Shown here: positions 10,901-20,501 of the stretch, piece by piece | How the letters are laid out: each line of letters begins with the position of its first letter | Numbering within the stretch: the stretch's first letter is position 1 | Source: Psococerastis gibbosa | Lineage: Eukaryota > Arthropoda > Insecta > Psocodea > Psocidae | Direction: 5' to 3' | DNA: 64,000 nt | Assembly (NCBI GenBank): GCA_963971405.1 | Contig: OZ020484.1 | Span: forward strand, 16,988,001 to 17,052,000 | Translations under genes and position numbers: made by a program | Notes under the pieces: generated by a model | What the model saw: only the letters and a program-made list of their open reading frames with translations | What the model was told of the DNA's origin: nothing | The model's database searches: none

Positions 10901-11405
10901 GGCCAAAATGTGGGACGTTCGGTCAGCTGCGAGCCATCTCCTCAATTTCACTGCGAGCGATGCGAGCTCTGCCCACAAAGGACGAGTCAATGGCGTCTCT
11001 TTCACACCTGATGGACTTCACGTAGTCAGTTATGGCTCTGATAGGCATGTCAGAGTGTGGAATGCATTAAGTGGACTAGCCTTACCTACTAACTTCGGAC
11101 GAATAAAAAATGACTCGTGGCGGAATGTGCAATTGGATGTTAACGATCAATATATTTTTGTGCCAAGTAAGGGACATGTGCAAGTGTTGGATCTTTGGAC
11201 AGGGGAAATGGTTAATTCGCTATTGGGTCATTTCAATTGTGTGCAATGCTGCACAATTCGGCAGTCGTACTGTGAAGTCTACTCTGGCGGCAATGATAGG
11301 AATATTATGGTTTGGACAGCTGACGACCCACTTGATGCTGTACCAGTGGATAATGTGCCTATGGCTGATCAGTGGTCGAGTGATGAAGGGACTGACGATC
11401 AATAA
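7915..11405 (+). CDS. ERCC8: ERCC8/CSA, WD40 subunit of a transcription-coupled repair ubiquitin ligase (complete)
   Basis: Exons 7915-8087, 9662-9963 and 10753-11405 join in frame to 375 residues, close to human ERCC8 at 396. The start ATG gives MLKSYLSLQQGL, parallel to the human MLGFLSARQTGL, so it was preferred to the upstream in-frame ATG at 7873. WD40 repeats follow: YLLSGCSDGSISIHDL, the Trp-Asp ends KLKLWD, AKMWD and HVRVWN, then NDRNIMVW and an acidic tail DQWSSDEG like the vertebrate tail. Family knowledge: CSA recruits CUL4-DDB1 to stalled RNA polymerase II with CSB. An AATAAA at 11401-11406 overlaps the stop codon. Intron 1 holds a composite MITE; intron 2 holds a MITE remnant and an orphan coding-like ORF. 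Identification is firm because several WD blades and both ends align. Confidence 0.95.
8845..9386. mobile_element. Composite foldback MITE in ERCC8 intron 1 (TTA target duplication)
   Basis: The outer arms begin GGTGCCCATTCCATTGACCG and end with the complement at 9386, flanked by TTA at 8842-8844 and 9387-9389. The 17-mer GACGTGGTAGCAGACAT occurs at 8889-8905 and inverted at 9326-9342. A second palindrome (about 8916-9316) with arms TTTCCACAGACCTCGCATT sits at the centre. Inside that, about 170 bp of unidentified sequence (about 9030-9198) is absent from sister copies at 28265 and 63158. The structure is three layers deep. Confidence 0.8.
10109..10346. repeat. MITE family D, copy in ERCC8 intron 2
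   Basis: The terminal inverted repeats are GGTACACGCGGACGATTCTT on the left and AATCGTCCGTGTGTAGGTAC on the right. The body segment CATAGAAATCTCCTGAAGTAG is shared with sequence near 16245 (inverted) and 13580. A relative with ends GTATACACGGGCGATCGC and CCGTGTGTACCGGGC lies at 21425-21712. No transposase is present. Confidence 0.6.
10408..10719 (+). CDS. Orphan coding-like ORF (103 aa) in ERCC8 intron 2, unrecognised
   Basis: The ORF has protein-like composition unlike the surrounding AT-rich intron: NRYWEAWLNNYGRASEYYK, QNVLKQACQIRNKPYNHSF, DDNASLYGTLHDIDG and LINCGTALYMGDSSLDL. It starts at an ATG after a T/A run beside a family D MITE and stops 33 bp before ERCC8 exon 3. I cannot assign it. 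It does not resemble ERCC8, and its frame and position do not suit an alternative ERCC8 exon. It may be a fragment carried in by a mobile or virus-like element, or a chance ORF. Treat it as hypothetical. Confidence 0.3.
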   Translation: MRFFEMKYAHPNEDTINRYWEAWLNNYGRASEYYKVLQNVLKQACQIRNKPYNHSFERTIDDNASLYGTLHDIDGSMLHKNIRLINCGTALYMGDSSLDLWVF

Positions 11406-12828
11406 AATAAGAAATAACAAACCTTTTTGTTTTGTTTACCGCATACATTTATTTACTTTTCATACTAGCTATTTATACTGACATCGTACAAGAGACAATA
11501 AGTGAGTAGACGTACCTCAAGTTTCAATAGGTGATTTTATTATACAATATATTTATGTACCTGAAAATGCAGTACTATTAATAGGAATATATAGAGCTCC
11601 CGAAATTTCGGATTAGAATGCAATACCCTATTTAGACGTATAGAATGTCCAACTACATATTAATCTAATAACCTGACAGTGAAAAAAATAACTAATGATT
11701 TGTCCACTAGTAGCATGCAAAATTTGAACAAAATGGGGCGACCCACACCCTAAATTGCTTAGAGATCATCTCTTAGAGAAAGTCATTGCGCGTTATAAGC
11801 TAGGAATGAGCATACACCTGATATAGCGATTTTTCGATGATGTTTTGATTTTGACTTGGGTCAAATTTTAGCTCCCCCTGCCCACAGCTGCATACGCCCA
11901 TGAAATGAGCTAAACACCCCAGTCTTACTTTTAGCGACATGACATGACACGCAGCAAAAAAAATTTGAATGATGTGTGTTAGTGCTTAGGCGTTAAAAAC
12001 ATTTTAATAGATTGTTTATAAAACATTTTTCATCCATTAAACAGATCGGTGAAGGTCGATCTTACTTCGGATCTCCTACTATTATTAGGTTTTATTAAAA
12101 ACAATAAGTGTACGAAGAAAACAAATACAAACAAAATTTCAAAAAACAAATGCAAACAAATTTCAAAAATTTGGCGCATACGTGTCAATAGAAGAAAGTG
12201 ATCAATAGTAGAAAAAAACAAGTGGAATGTAGTGTATCAATAAAAAATTAAAATGTCCGTCAATACCACATTTACTATTGACTATTGACGTAGGTGGAAT
12301 ATGTGCCTTGTTATTAGGCGGCCATTCCACATACGTACAACGTCAATGAAAATTATGAAATTGAAGGATATTTCAATTTCTCATTGATGGGGGCCATTCC
12401 ATATGTTTCTAAAAAAATTGACAATTTTCAATTGAAGCGTATGCGCCAAATTTTTGAAATTTGTTTGCATTTGTTTCTTGAAATTGTTTTTGTTTTCTTC
12501 GTCGCCTTATTATTTAAACCTTATTATAATTTTTATACTGAAATGCTTTCTTTTTAGAGAAATCAATTAAAATAGTTGTACTTGTCATATCCCATGACGC
12601 CATTTCTTAATTTTAGATTGTTTCATTGTTTGTGATTTTACTCTATGATCAATTGATCATTGATCAATTTTAACAATGGCATAGAGTAAAATTGAAATGT
12701 CCTTCAATTTCATAATTTTCATTGACGTTGTACGTATGTGGAATGGGGGCCTTAGGATGTGGGTATTTTATATGTTCAATTAGTGATATGCTGAAATTAT
12801 CATTGTTTTTGACGCGTCTGTCTCTTGC
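11406..12828. other. Convergent intergenic region, ERCC8 (+) / OGFOD3 (-)
   Basis: No gene is seen. It contains the 3' flanks of both genes, AT-rich unassigned sequence (11500-12300) and a palindromic element at 12317-12751. Part of 12050-12310 looks like a decayed relative of that element (ATTGACGTAGGTGGAATATG). Confidence 0.6.
12317..12751. mobile_element. Foldback MITE with TTA target duplication
   Basis: The arms GGCGGCCATTCCACATACGT and its complement at 12732-12751 extend for about 50 bp. TTA flanks both sides (12314-12316 and 12752-12754). The core (TGATCAATTGATCATTGATC, CATATCCCATGACGCCATTT) is the core found in elements with different ends at 8916, 28265 and 63158, so ends and core appear to have been exchanged. 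Confidence 0.78.
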
Positions 12829-15268
12829 CTACATTTCCATAGGGTGCATTGTTGGGTCAGATATACTCAAACGTGAATCGCAGGTGAATGCTATGGTAAG
12901 CGCCAAGCGATAGCCTTTCGTTACTCGTTCCACTCTGTGTGGATTTTCCGCTCCAGAAGTAAATATTAATACACGTCCTCGTAAAGGTTCAACTACAGTT
13001 GTAGAGTTATCACGCTCAATGAACAGAAAACGTCCCCCTTCAAAATCAGTTCCATAGTCACTTAAATACAGGAGAGCGGTATAGTGGAATGACTCATATG
13101 TGTCCTGAAACAGAAGAGGTTTTTAGTTCTAAATTCTCCACGGTGGTCGCACCATTTCCGACTTTCAATATTTGTGTACCGTGCCGAGCCAATCTTTCGG
13201 GGGGAAGTACACTAGCTTAATACTTAGGCGCAAATTCCACCGACCTCGTTTTGTACCGTGGGCGTGACATTGACGTGGTAGCAGACATTAAAGACAGTCT
13301 AAAAAGGTCTGCTACCACGTCAATGTCACCCTCACAGTACAAAACGAGGTCGGTGGAATTTGCGCCTTAAACATGGTGGCAAGCAGTACGTGAATAAAAT
13401 ATCTAAGAGTCTTCTGAATATTAAAATTGATATGATGATATGTGTGGTGAAGACTGAGGCTAAGGCTAAGTTGACGGTTACCAAATGATAAATGGTGTGC
13501 CCGACGCACACTGACGCTGAGGAATTATCATTGGAGCAAATGGAGCTGGCGTTTCAAGGGTGCGGTCAGCTTCAAACCAGTTTCAGAAATCTTATGAAGT
13601 AGATTCTGTGGTTTGGCGCTGATTCCACCAACGTCAACAGTGATATTAAATGTTTTTTGACGTGGTAGCAGACATTTTTAGTATGGCTAAAACTGTCTAA
13701 AAATGTCTGCTACCACGTCAAAAACCATTTAATATCACTATTGACGTTGCTGGAATCAGCGCCATATACATACATCAACCCAATTGCTACACTGACAAAT
13801 CTCCGAGCGATCGTCCATGTGGCCTAAGGCGGCTATTCCACCGACAAAATTGCTTCACTAATCGATGTGGCGACGTGGTAGCAGACATCATTAATAAGTC
13901 TCTGCCATATTTTAAGGAGACTATTATGTAGATACTTAACTTATCTATTATAAATTAAGTTATAATATGGTAGAGACTTATTAATGATGTCTGCTACCAC
14001 GTCGGCACATCGATTAGTGAAGCAAATTTGTCGGTGGAATAGCCGCCTAATAATTAATTAAATAATTTGATCATATTTTATTTAAAGCTTTCCTATATGA
14101 TGGGCCAATTTTAGAAGAATTGAACTCATTTTATAGGCTACAAGTATGAAACCTATTAATGCAACACACTTTTTTTGTGGTGTCACTGTGGAATACTTAC
14201 TTTGTCAATATGACGATGCCAATACTCATCATGTATTATTATTGGAGGTTCAGCAGTGAGATTCGAAAAAAATGTGGGGAGCGTCAAGTGAAGTTTGGTT
14301 GAGTCTAGCAGGAACTGTGCAGCTACAATGTGCTGTATTTTTGTACGAACGGTTCTAAAAGGAAAATCATATAACTTAAATGAAAATAGCGCACGCATCT
14401 GCATGAACCGGTAGTTACCTAACATATTATTTTATGTAATATATGCATGCAAGTTCCAGACCTCTATGAGGACATTTTTGATAATTGATTACCAAGCAGT
14501 AGCATAGAAAAAGTACTAATAACAGCAGTACTGACCAGAGATTACGCGCTGGACCCGATATAAGACTGTTTCTATCTAACGAATAGCCATTTCCTCAAAA
14601 TAAGCAGACAATATATATTATATATGCAATACCGGTACACAGTACATACGGGTTTCTAAATAATGTGCATAATAACAATGACGTTTCTTACTTATATGTA
14701 TTAAAGTCTTCGGGTTTAATCAGTTTCCAAATATCAGACGTTTTGTAGATGTTAATGAATTTTCCACCGTATGTGACCGCGCCCGAATGTAGGTCGAGAA
14801 TAGCAGCGCTTCCCGCAGCACTTCCTTGTCCAAGGCCGCCTTTAGCAATCCTTAGTAAAGCTGCTACTTCATGTTGTGTGACAACTTTATCGTAAACTCC
14901 ACGCCCACACTTTCTTGGGAAACAACCTGGAGATAAAGCGCTATTACTTTAAAATAATAGCGGAAATAAAGATATTACCATGCTGATTGTTGAAGAACTT
15001 GTCGAATATCGACAGCATAGATCGGTGCAGATGCAGACCATGTATTAAAATTATAAAAAAACAATTCATGCAACTTACTTGGATAGCTGGAGATCTCTAT
15101 TTGAAAGCTTCTTGAGCATTCTAGCAGTGATGTTTTTTGAGGATATATTGTACCCTTTGAAGCAAAAATGCTTTCCTTGGGCTTATTGCCGTAGAAGTAT
15201 ACAATTACACACAGCGAAACACAGATAACTGCTCTGACAAACTGTCGCTGCTTCGGGAATGTAGGCAT
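12829..15268 (-). CDS. OGFOD3: OGFOD3-like 2-oxoglutarate/Fe(II) oxygenase, membrane-anchored (complete)
   Basis: Four exons join in frame on the minus strand: 15268-15079, 14926-14692, 14354-14201 and 13104-12829 (TAG), giving 284 residues against about 319 in human OGFOD3. A basic N-terminus and one hydrophobic segment (AVICVSLCVIVYFYG, about residues 13-27) indicate a type II membrane protein. Family signatures: RKCGRGV, ILDLHSGAV, a region ending HDEYWHRHIDK that supplies the HxD iron ligands, FHYTALLYLSDY, GGRFLFIE, TSGAENPHRVE with the distal His, and GYRLALTIAF with the 2-oxoglutarate Arg. The substrate of this family is not established to my knowledge. Intron 3 (13105-14200) carries three MITEs. 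Convergent with ERCC8. Confidence 0.93.
13227..13366. mobile_element. Foldback MITE 1 in OGFOD3 intron 3
   Basis: A nearly perfect palindrome of 140 bp with arms GGCGCAAATTCCACCGACCT, flanked by TTA on both sides (13224-13226, 13367-13369). The 17-mer is at 13272-13288, and an inverted copy lies at about 13306-13322. Confidence 0.88.
13510..13823. repeat. Decayed MITE family D copy, interrupted
   Basis: It contains GGAGCAAATGGAGCTGGCG, AGAAATCTTATGAAGTAG and CGATCGTCCATGTGG, matching family D members at 10109, 16240 and 21425. The foldback MITE at 13615 splits it. Confidence 0.5.
13615..13763. mobile_element. Foldback MITE 2 in OGFOD3 intron 3
   Basis: The arms GGCGCTGATTCCACCAACGT and complement end at 13763. 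The 17-mer lies at 13659-13675 and inverted near 13704-13720. The target duplication is not clear. It is inserted into an older family D element. Confidence 0.85.
13828..14047. mobile_element. Foldback MITE 3 in OGFOD3 intron 3 (TAA target duplication)
   Basis: The arms GGCGGCTATTCCACCGACAA and complement enclose the 17-mer at 13872-13888 and inverted at 13987-14003. TAA flanks both ends (13825-13827, 14048-14050). The core ATTATAAATTAAGTTATAAT is shared with the element at 24961, which has different subterminal sequence and no 17-mer. Confidence 0.9.
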
Positions 15269-15350
15269 AGGTCCATATTTTCTGGAATAGTAGAAATAAC
15301 AGTTACGAAACGTTGGGTTAACTTAAAATAAAATATATAGCGCTTAACCA

Positions 15351-15592
15351 TAAGCTAAGTATTGCCGATAGCAGTGAAACATGGGGGAAAAGAAGATGAA
15401 GGGGCAAAGGAAGCGTTTCCATGTTGTAGGGTTAGGGTGGGCCACCACAGCTCAATCAAGCCCTGACTGTTGAATTGTTGTTTTTAATTTGCCGTTACTT
15501 TCTTTTTTTAATGCTGGAACCCTACAACGTAGAAACGCTTCTTTTGCCGTTTCGTCATACGTTACACCGCTAAAGGCAATACTAAGCATATG
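15351..15592. mobile_element. Palindromic MITE family E
   Basis: The left arm has GCTAAGTATTGCCGATAGCAG, GGAAGCGTTTCC and TTGTAGGGTT. The right arm has AACCCTACAACGTAGAAACG and GGCAATACTAAGCATATGG as diverged complement. A one-armed relative lies at 24672-24800. Confidence 0.72.
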
Positions 15593-15718
15593 GCTTGGAG
15601 CCATCAACTATATTTTATTATCGTTGGTTCCAACATAAAAAATAAAACAACGGCGAATGAAAACAAATGAACAGAATACTGAATCTTAATTTTAAATAAA
15701 TAAATAAAATATTGAATT

Positions 15719-15907
15719 TTTGTTCTATTACTAAGTCAACCTAGCGGTGTTAGGGCTGCCCTCTTACACTCAACCAGGAAGGCCCAGGACCGCCTGCTTT
15801 ACATGCCCTCAGAAGCATGGCCAGAAAACTGAAAATGTAATAAGTGTGGGACTCCAATTAACCTTTCGGGTGAAAGCCGCAGCCTGTACCATTACTCTAC
15901 ATGTCAT
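15719..15907 (-). mobile_element. tRNA-derived SINE (family A), inverted and diverged
   Basis: The reverse complement gives TAGAGTAATGGTACAGGCT, TTCACCCGAAAGGTTAATTGG, CATGTAAAGCAGGCGGTCC, GAGGGCAGCCCTAACACCGC and TTGACTTAGTAATAGAAC, in the order of the family. The B box is decayed. Confidence 0.78.
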
Positions 15908-17194
15908 GACTGATTTTGACTGTAATAAGCTTATGGCTTAAACGAGGAAACTACCGCTGAATCGTGGATTGACTGAGCTCCGGATGCTCAGTTCACAACT
16001 TGTTTGTGACAGAATAAAGCACATGCAGCCACAATTTTATTGCTCTATGATGAAACCCCAGTGACATGTGTTTGGAGTCATATCAAATCAAATTATAAAA
16101 CGGTTTTCCACCACTGTCATTGCGAACTGTATTTTCATCACCAGTAATAAATTTGTCTTCAAAGCTTCTGAATAATGCCTTATTGTCTCAGGCAAAAATC
16201 CCTAATCTATACCTCCTGGAGAAGATACTATGGTTGTGTAAATCGAGTCTACTTCAGAAGATTTCTATGATCTGACGTGTCTACACTCTAAGGGAAAACA
16301 GTACACTTTCGTGGAGTCGGCTTCACGCCAGCTTCAGAAATCGTCAAGAAAACTTCTGCTAATAGTCTGTGTGTACCGAGCCTGAATGGATTTATAATCG
16401 TGCCTTCGATTATTTGTCCTTAGGACAAATATAAGGCAAAATGAATATAGGAGGGGATTATCCCATCCCCTTTACTTATGTTGCCTACCTACTTGGCTAC
16501 TCAAGTCTTGAATGTATAGCATTATTGCAGACACAGTTTACGTACAGGTTCACTTCTTTTTCTTTCAATTCCTCAGCTGCCTTATTTTTTGCATTTCTTT
16601 TAATTGCTTGTGGCATAATTGACCAAATAGGAGCGTAAAATGTAATGAGTTTTTAGAACTTTATTTACAAATAAATCTTATCAGCAGTCAGTGAGTGATG
16701 AGTCGCCATCGGATCGGCCATTGTCCCATTGTTGCCAACCAACCAAAGAATCTAAAATATTAGGACATTATAGGTTTATTAATAAGGTTTTACTGGTTTT
16801 ACTTCTTTTACGCAAAAAACCAATCAGGTCATTTCAATCGTGAATTCAACCAATGAAAACGTTGTGTTTTGACGTCTTTCTAGTTTTTGTTTCTTATTTC
16901 TATACAAAATAGTTACATTCGTCCATTGCTTTATCGTCTATGGTCTATTCACCTAATGGAGTTCTTGCGCAGGTAAAACAAAGATGGCGGGCTGTCGGAA
17001 ATGGAGGTGGTACCCCTGATTCTCGGACATCACCCCTCATTTTAACATGGAGTGTATAGGCTTTCCAATGAAATTTATTTTATTTTAAGAAATTTTCCCT
17101 TTTCAACGGCAAATTAGTGCTATTTATATGTTCCTTCAATACTTGCGTAGTTTATATTTTTCCTCTCAAAATCCGATTCTATCTAGTATCAAGC

Positions 17195-17530
17195 CATTTC
17201 ATCACGGGGGGGGGGGGGGGGGGGAAGGAGGTTGAACTCCCCCTTGGCTGCGGCCATGATCTCAATCGACTGTCCGATTGGATCAGGTAAATCTTTTGTT
17301 GGCCCACTAGGATCCACTAAATGTTTTGAACATATATACAAGGCTGTTCCCAGGTTATGATTTCGGGGGGGGGGGGGGGGGGGTGTCCAAACATTTTTTT
17401 ACGTATTTTATTAATGAATTAATGAATAAATTCTTCAAACCATACAGGTTTACCTGCAGAAATTTATTTCGGGGGATGGGGGGGGGGGGAGTGCGGACCC
17501 CATGGACCACCCCCTGGGCACGGCCATGCA
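17195..17530. repeat. G-run segments of the GCGTAGCCA repeat family, fragments
   Basis: Three long G runs lie within about 300 bp. Each G-run block ends in a C-rich flank such as CCCCCTTGGCTGCGGCCATG or CCACCCCCTGGGCACGGCCATG, echoing the TGGCTACGC ends of the element at 21777. Long G runs may vary in length or be assembly artefacts. Confidence 0.45.
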
Positions 17531-18650
17531 TATATATGTGTATTTTGTAACTTCAAATATTGTTTACTTCGTTCTACCACAAATATGCAACCACCACATG
17601 CATTTCTCAAGTTTTTCCAGTGGCTTGGGGAACGATATAATTCGTACCTCTCTCGTATGTGGTCTGTCCTGGTATCGGCTATCACTATTACACAAGCCAT
17701 AGCAGCAATGCTTAATATATAACGCTAGAAATATGAATAATAACAACTAAAAACTTTAAAAATCAATAGCGCTCTATGCACTTTATATCCTCCAATGGCC
17801 GAACAGCTGATTTTATTACACTATTTTCGCAATTACGCATGCGCTGTTAGCTCCGCCCTCTTACTGTGACATCACTGCGCAAGAACTCTATTCACCATTC
17901 GAAACAATTTGTAAACAATAACAATATGGACTATGGAGTATGGAATTACAGTAGAAACAGTACCGTTAGTTAGTTGAGAATCAATTAAAGAGATGAAAAA
18001 ACCTAACAATAACTCCAGTTTATTAGCAAATGGGTAAGACGAAGTTTTGTTTAGGAAGTCTGCTAGAAGGTGAATTTGAATTTGACTGAAGCTAAGCAGC
18101 CCAAGCTCCATACCTACACTACCTTTTGCACCGGGTCAGAGACTCGGCCACTCAGAGATATAGTGCATTGCTATGCCTATATTATATATGTTACATTAGG
18201 CTTAACAATGGGTCATAGCTTTATGGCGACTAGCTTAGGGAAACGTAGGCTCATAGGTTACCATAGGTAACGAAGGGTCGGAAGGGAACAGTGAACAGTG
18301 GATATTGCTGCGGATATCTATCCAATATTCCAATTTTGAAATTAAAATTAAAATACTTTATTTATATAGGCTAAGTGTACAATTAATAATAAGGTAGTTT
18401 TACATTTGTGAACTTCAAAGATGCGAATCTATGTGTGCTGCCCCTAAAAACAGGAACATTTTCTTGATATAGGTGTTAAATATATAAAAGAAGTAAATGG
18501 TTTTGGAAATAAAAACAATATAGCCTATATTGTTAAAGATTCAATAAAGCTCTAAAGCTATGTATCACGCAGTACACTAAGTCGTATGAAATGGAAGGTG
18601 AACGCCACATTTGCTAACTAATTTATATTTCAACCAAGGATTGTTGCATG

Positions 18651-20276
18651 AAGTAGACTAAAGCTTTGTGATGGTCAAAATTTTCGATTTCGAGTTTCAG
18701 TGGATTTACATGTTTTGAGGTCTCAGGAAACCGAAAAAGTGCGTGTCTGTCTGTTCGTCAATTTGTGGGCAAGCTACTCGGTGGATTTTGATGAAATTTG
18801 GCATGTGTGTGGCATGCGTTCACAAAAATCATAGCTCAGGACCAGTTTATTTATTTTGGGAGATTTTATCTCCCAAAAGCTAAAAATGTCTGCCGTCCCC
18901 GTAGGTTAGGTAACGTAAATATATTTAAAAATCCTTAAAACTCCCTTCTATCTAGTGTACGGCAGGCAATGTATTGGAGCGTGAATTTTATAGAATTTTT
19001 TCAAAAAAATTTTTTTCCCACAAAACCAAATACTTTTTTGGGAAAGCAACCTGTTCGGTTTTGTTACTCTTTTTAACACCTAAAACATACCAGAATGTAG
19101 AAATCATTGATAAAAAGGTTCCGCAGAAAAATTATTTTTCATAAAAATTGACTTATATTTATTTTTATTTTTTTACCCCCAGAAGGAAACTATCAAGGGT
19201 GAAGCGACCCACCGCTTTTTGTTAACATTAATAACGACTATGTGAATTTAAAAGAAATCGTTGGAGCCATAGAATAAATATTTACTTATTTATACATAAT
19301 GTATATAGATATAGCATTGGTCATAAATCCTGGAACAAACACGTTTATGGCTTTTTATACAAAAGTAGTTCACATATCAAACTGTCCATGATATTGTAGT
19401 ATCGTGGGTAGGTACCACACACTTTCACCAAAAAACTTTGAAATTGGATCAGTGGTTTCAAGAGGATCAGTTGAAGACGGAAATGTCGTTGGCCATAATG
19501 GTTGGAACAAACCTATCACAACTCTTGCTCACGAATTTTCGCCTTCTTAAATAATAATTTAGTATGTAATTGTAAACATTGAGCTTTTAAAACTTGATGG
19601 AGGACATGACATGACATGACCATGGACATGAGAGAAAGAATTCTGGCCCCCTTCAAGTAGGGGATGAAGCCTATTGACATTGGGTGGCAGGTACAGGTCT
19701 TCAGCTGATCCTCTTGAAACAACTGATCCGATTTCAAAGTTTTTTGGTGACAGTGTGTAGTACCTACCTACCCACGATACTACAATGTCAAGTACAGTTT
19801 GATATGTGAACTAATTTTGTATAAAAAGCCATAAACGTGTTTGTTCAAGGATTTATGACCAATACTGCATATATATATGTAATATAGAATATTTATATAG
19901 AGCCGTTTATGAAAAAAAATTTTTTTCTCTTTTTTAGTTTTTTCGAAAATAAAACAACCCAAAATTGAGTTACCCCAAAATATTTTTTTTCTTTTTTAAA
20001 ATTACACCATAGCACTAAGCTTCCGCCATCAGCTTTCTTGCTGCCCAATACAAAAAGCCCTAAATAAAAAAATGGTCCCGAGGTATGATTTTTGTAAACC
20101 TACATGCCAAATTTCATCAAAATCGACCGAGTAGTTTGCCCGGAAATCGATGAACAGACAGAGCGACAGACATTTCGTAAAAAACTCTTGGGTTCCTTGG
20201 ACCTCAAAACGTGTAAATCCGTTGAAATCTCGGTGTCGAAAATTTTGACTATCACAAAGCTTTCCTTATACTACGT
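18651..20276. repeat. Long inverted repeat (about 1.6-kb foldback), no ORF
   Basis: The outer left arm (AAAGCTTTGTGATGGTCAAA, GGATTTACATGTTTTGAGGTC, GATGAAATTTGGCATG) is matched by complements near 20105-20276. Inner arms at 19312-19475 and 19696-19868 are also complementary (CAAACACGTTTATGGCTTTT, AAAAACTTTGAAATTGGATCAG). Pairing is imperfect throughout. No transposase is visible, so it is a foldback-type or non-autonomous DNA element. Confidence 0.8.
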
Positions 20277-20501
20277 ATAAATTGGAAAGTCAAAAACGAA
20301 TACTTGGCTCCGGATATAAGTTCCATGGTTGAACATGCTGGGTTCAAACAAAAATCGTGAAAACGACCGGGATTGTGCTATGTGTGAATTAGTAAGTGGG
20401 TATTAACTGGATAAATGAGGTAGGAAAAAGTAATCCTGTCTTGTTTCCACAGTAGTTCCAGTAGCTTAATTACCTAATAATTGTATTAATATTGATTCAG
20501 G

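Larger units (their letters stand above)
15269..20501. other. Intergenic region, OGFOD3 (-) / POMT2 (+), divergent
   Basis: No gene is supported. Contents, left to right: a palindromic MITE (15351-15592), an inverted SINE A (15719-15907), a family D remnant near 16230-16385, unassigned AT-rich DNA to 17190, two G-run segments (17200-17240, 17365-17525), more unassigned DNA, and a 1.6-kb inverted repeat (18651-20276). Promoters for both genes must lie here, but no TATA or CCAAT arrangement stands out. Confidence 0.6.

Noticed and set aside
16441-16638. 65-codon hydrophobic ORF
   Set aside because: No homology recognised; it lies in repeat-rich DNA beside a family D remnant and looks fortuitous.
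20340-20396. Candidate first POMT2 exon starting MLGSNKNRENDRDCAMCEL with a GTAAGT donor
   Set aside because: Its phase does not join the exon at 20501 in the POMT2 frame.
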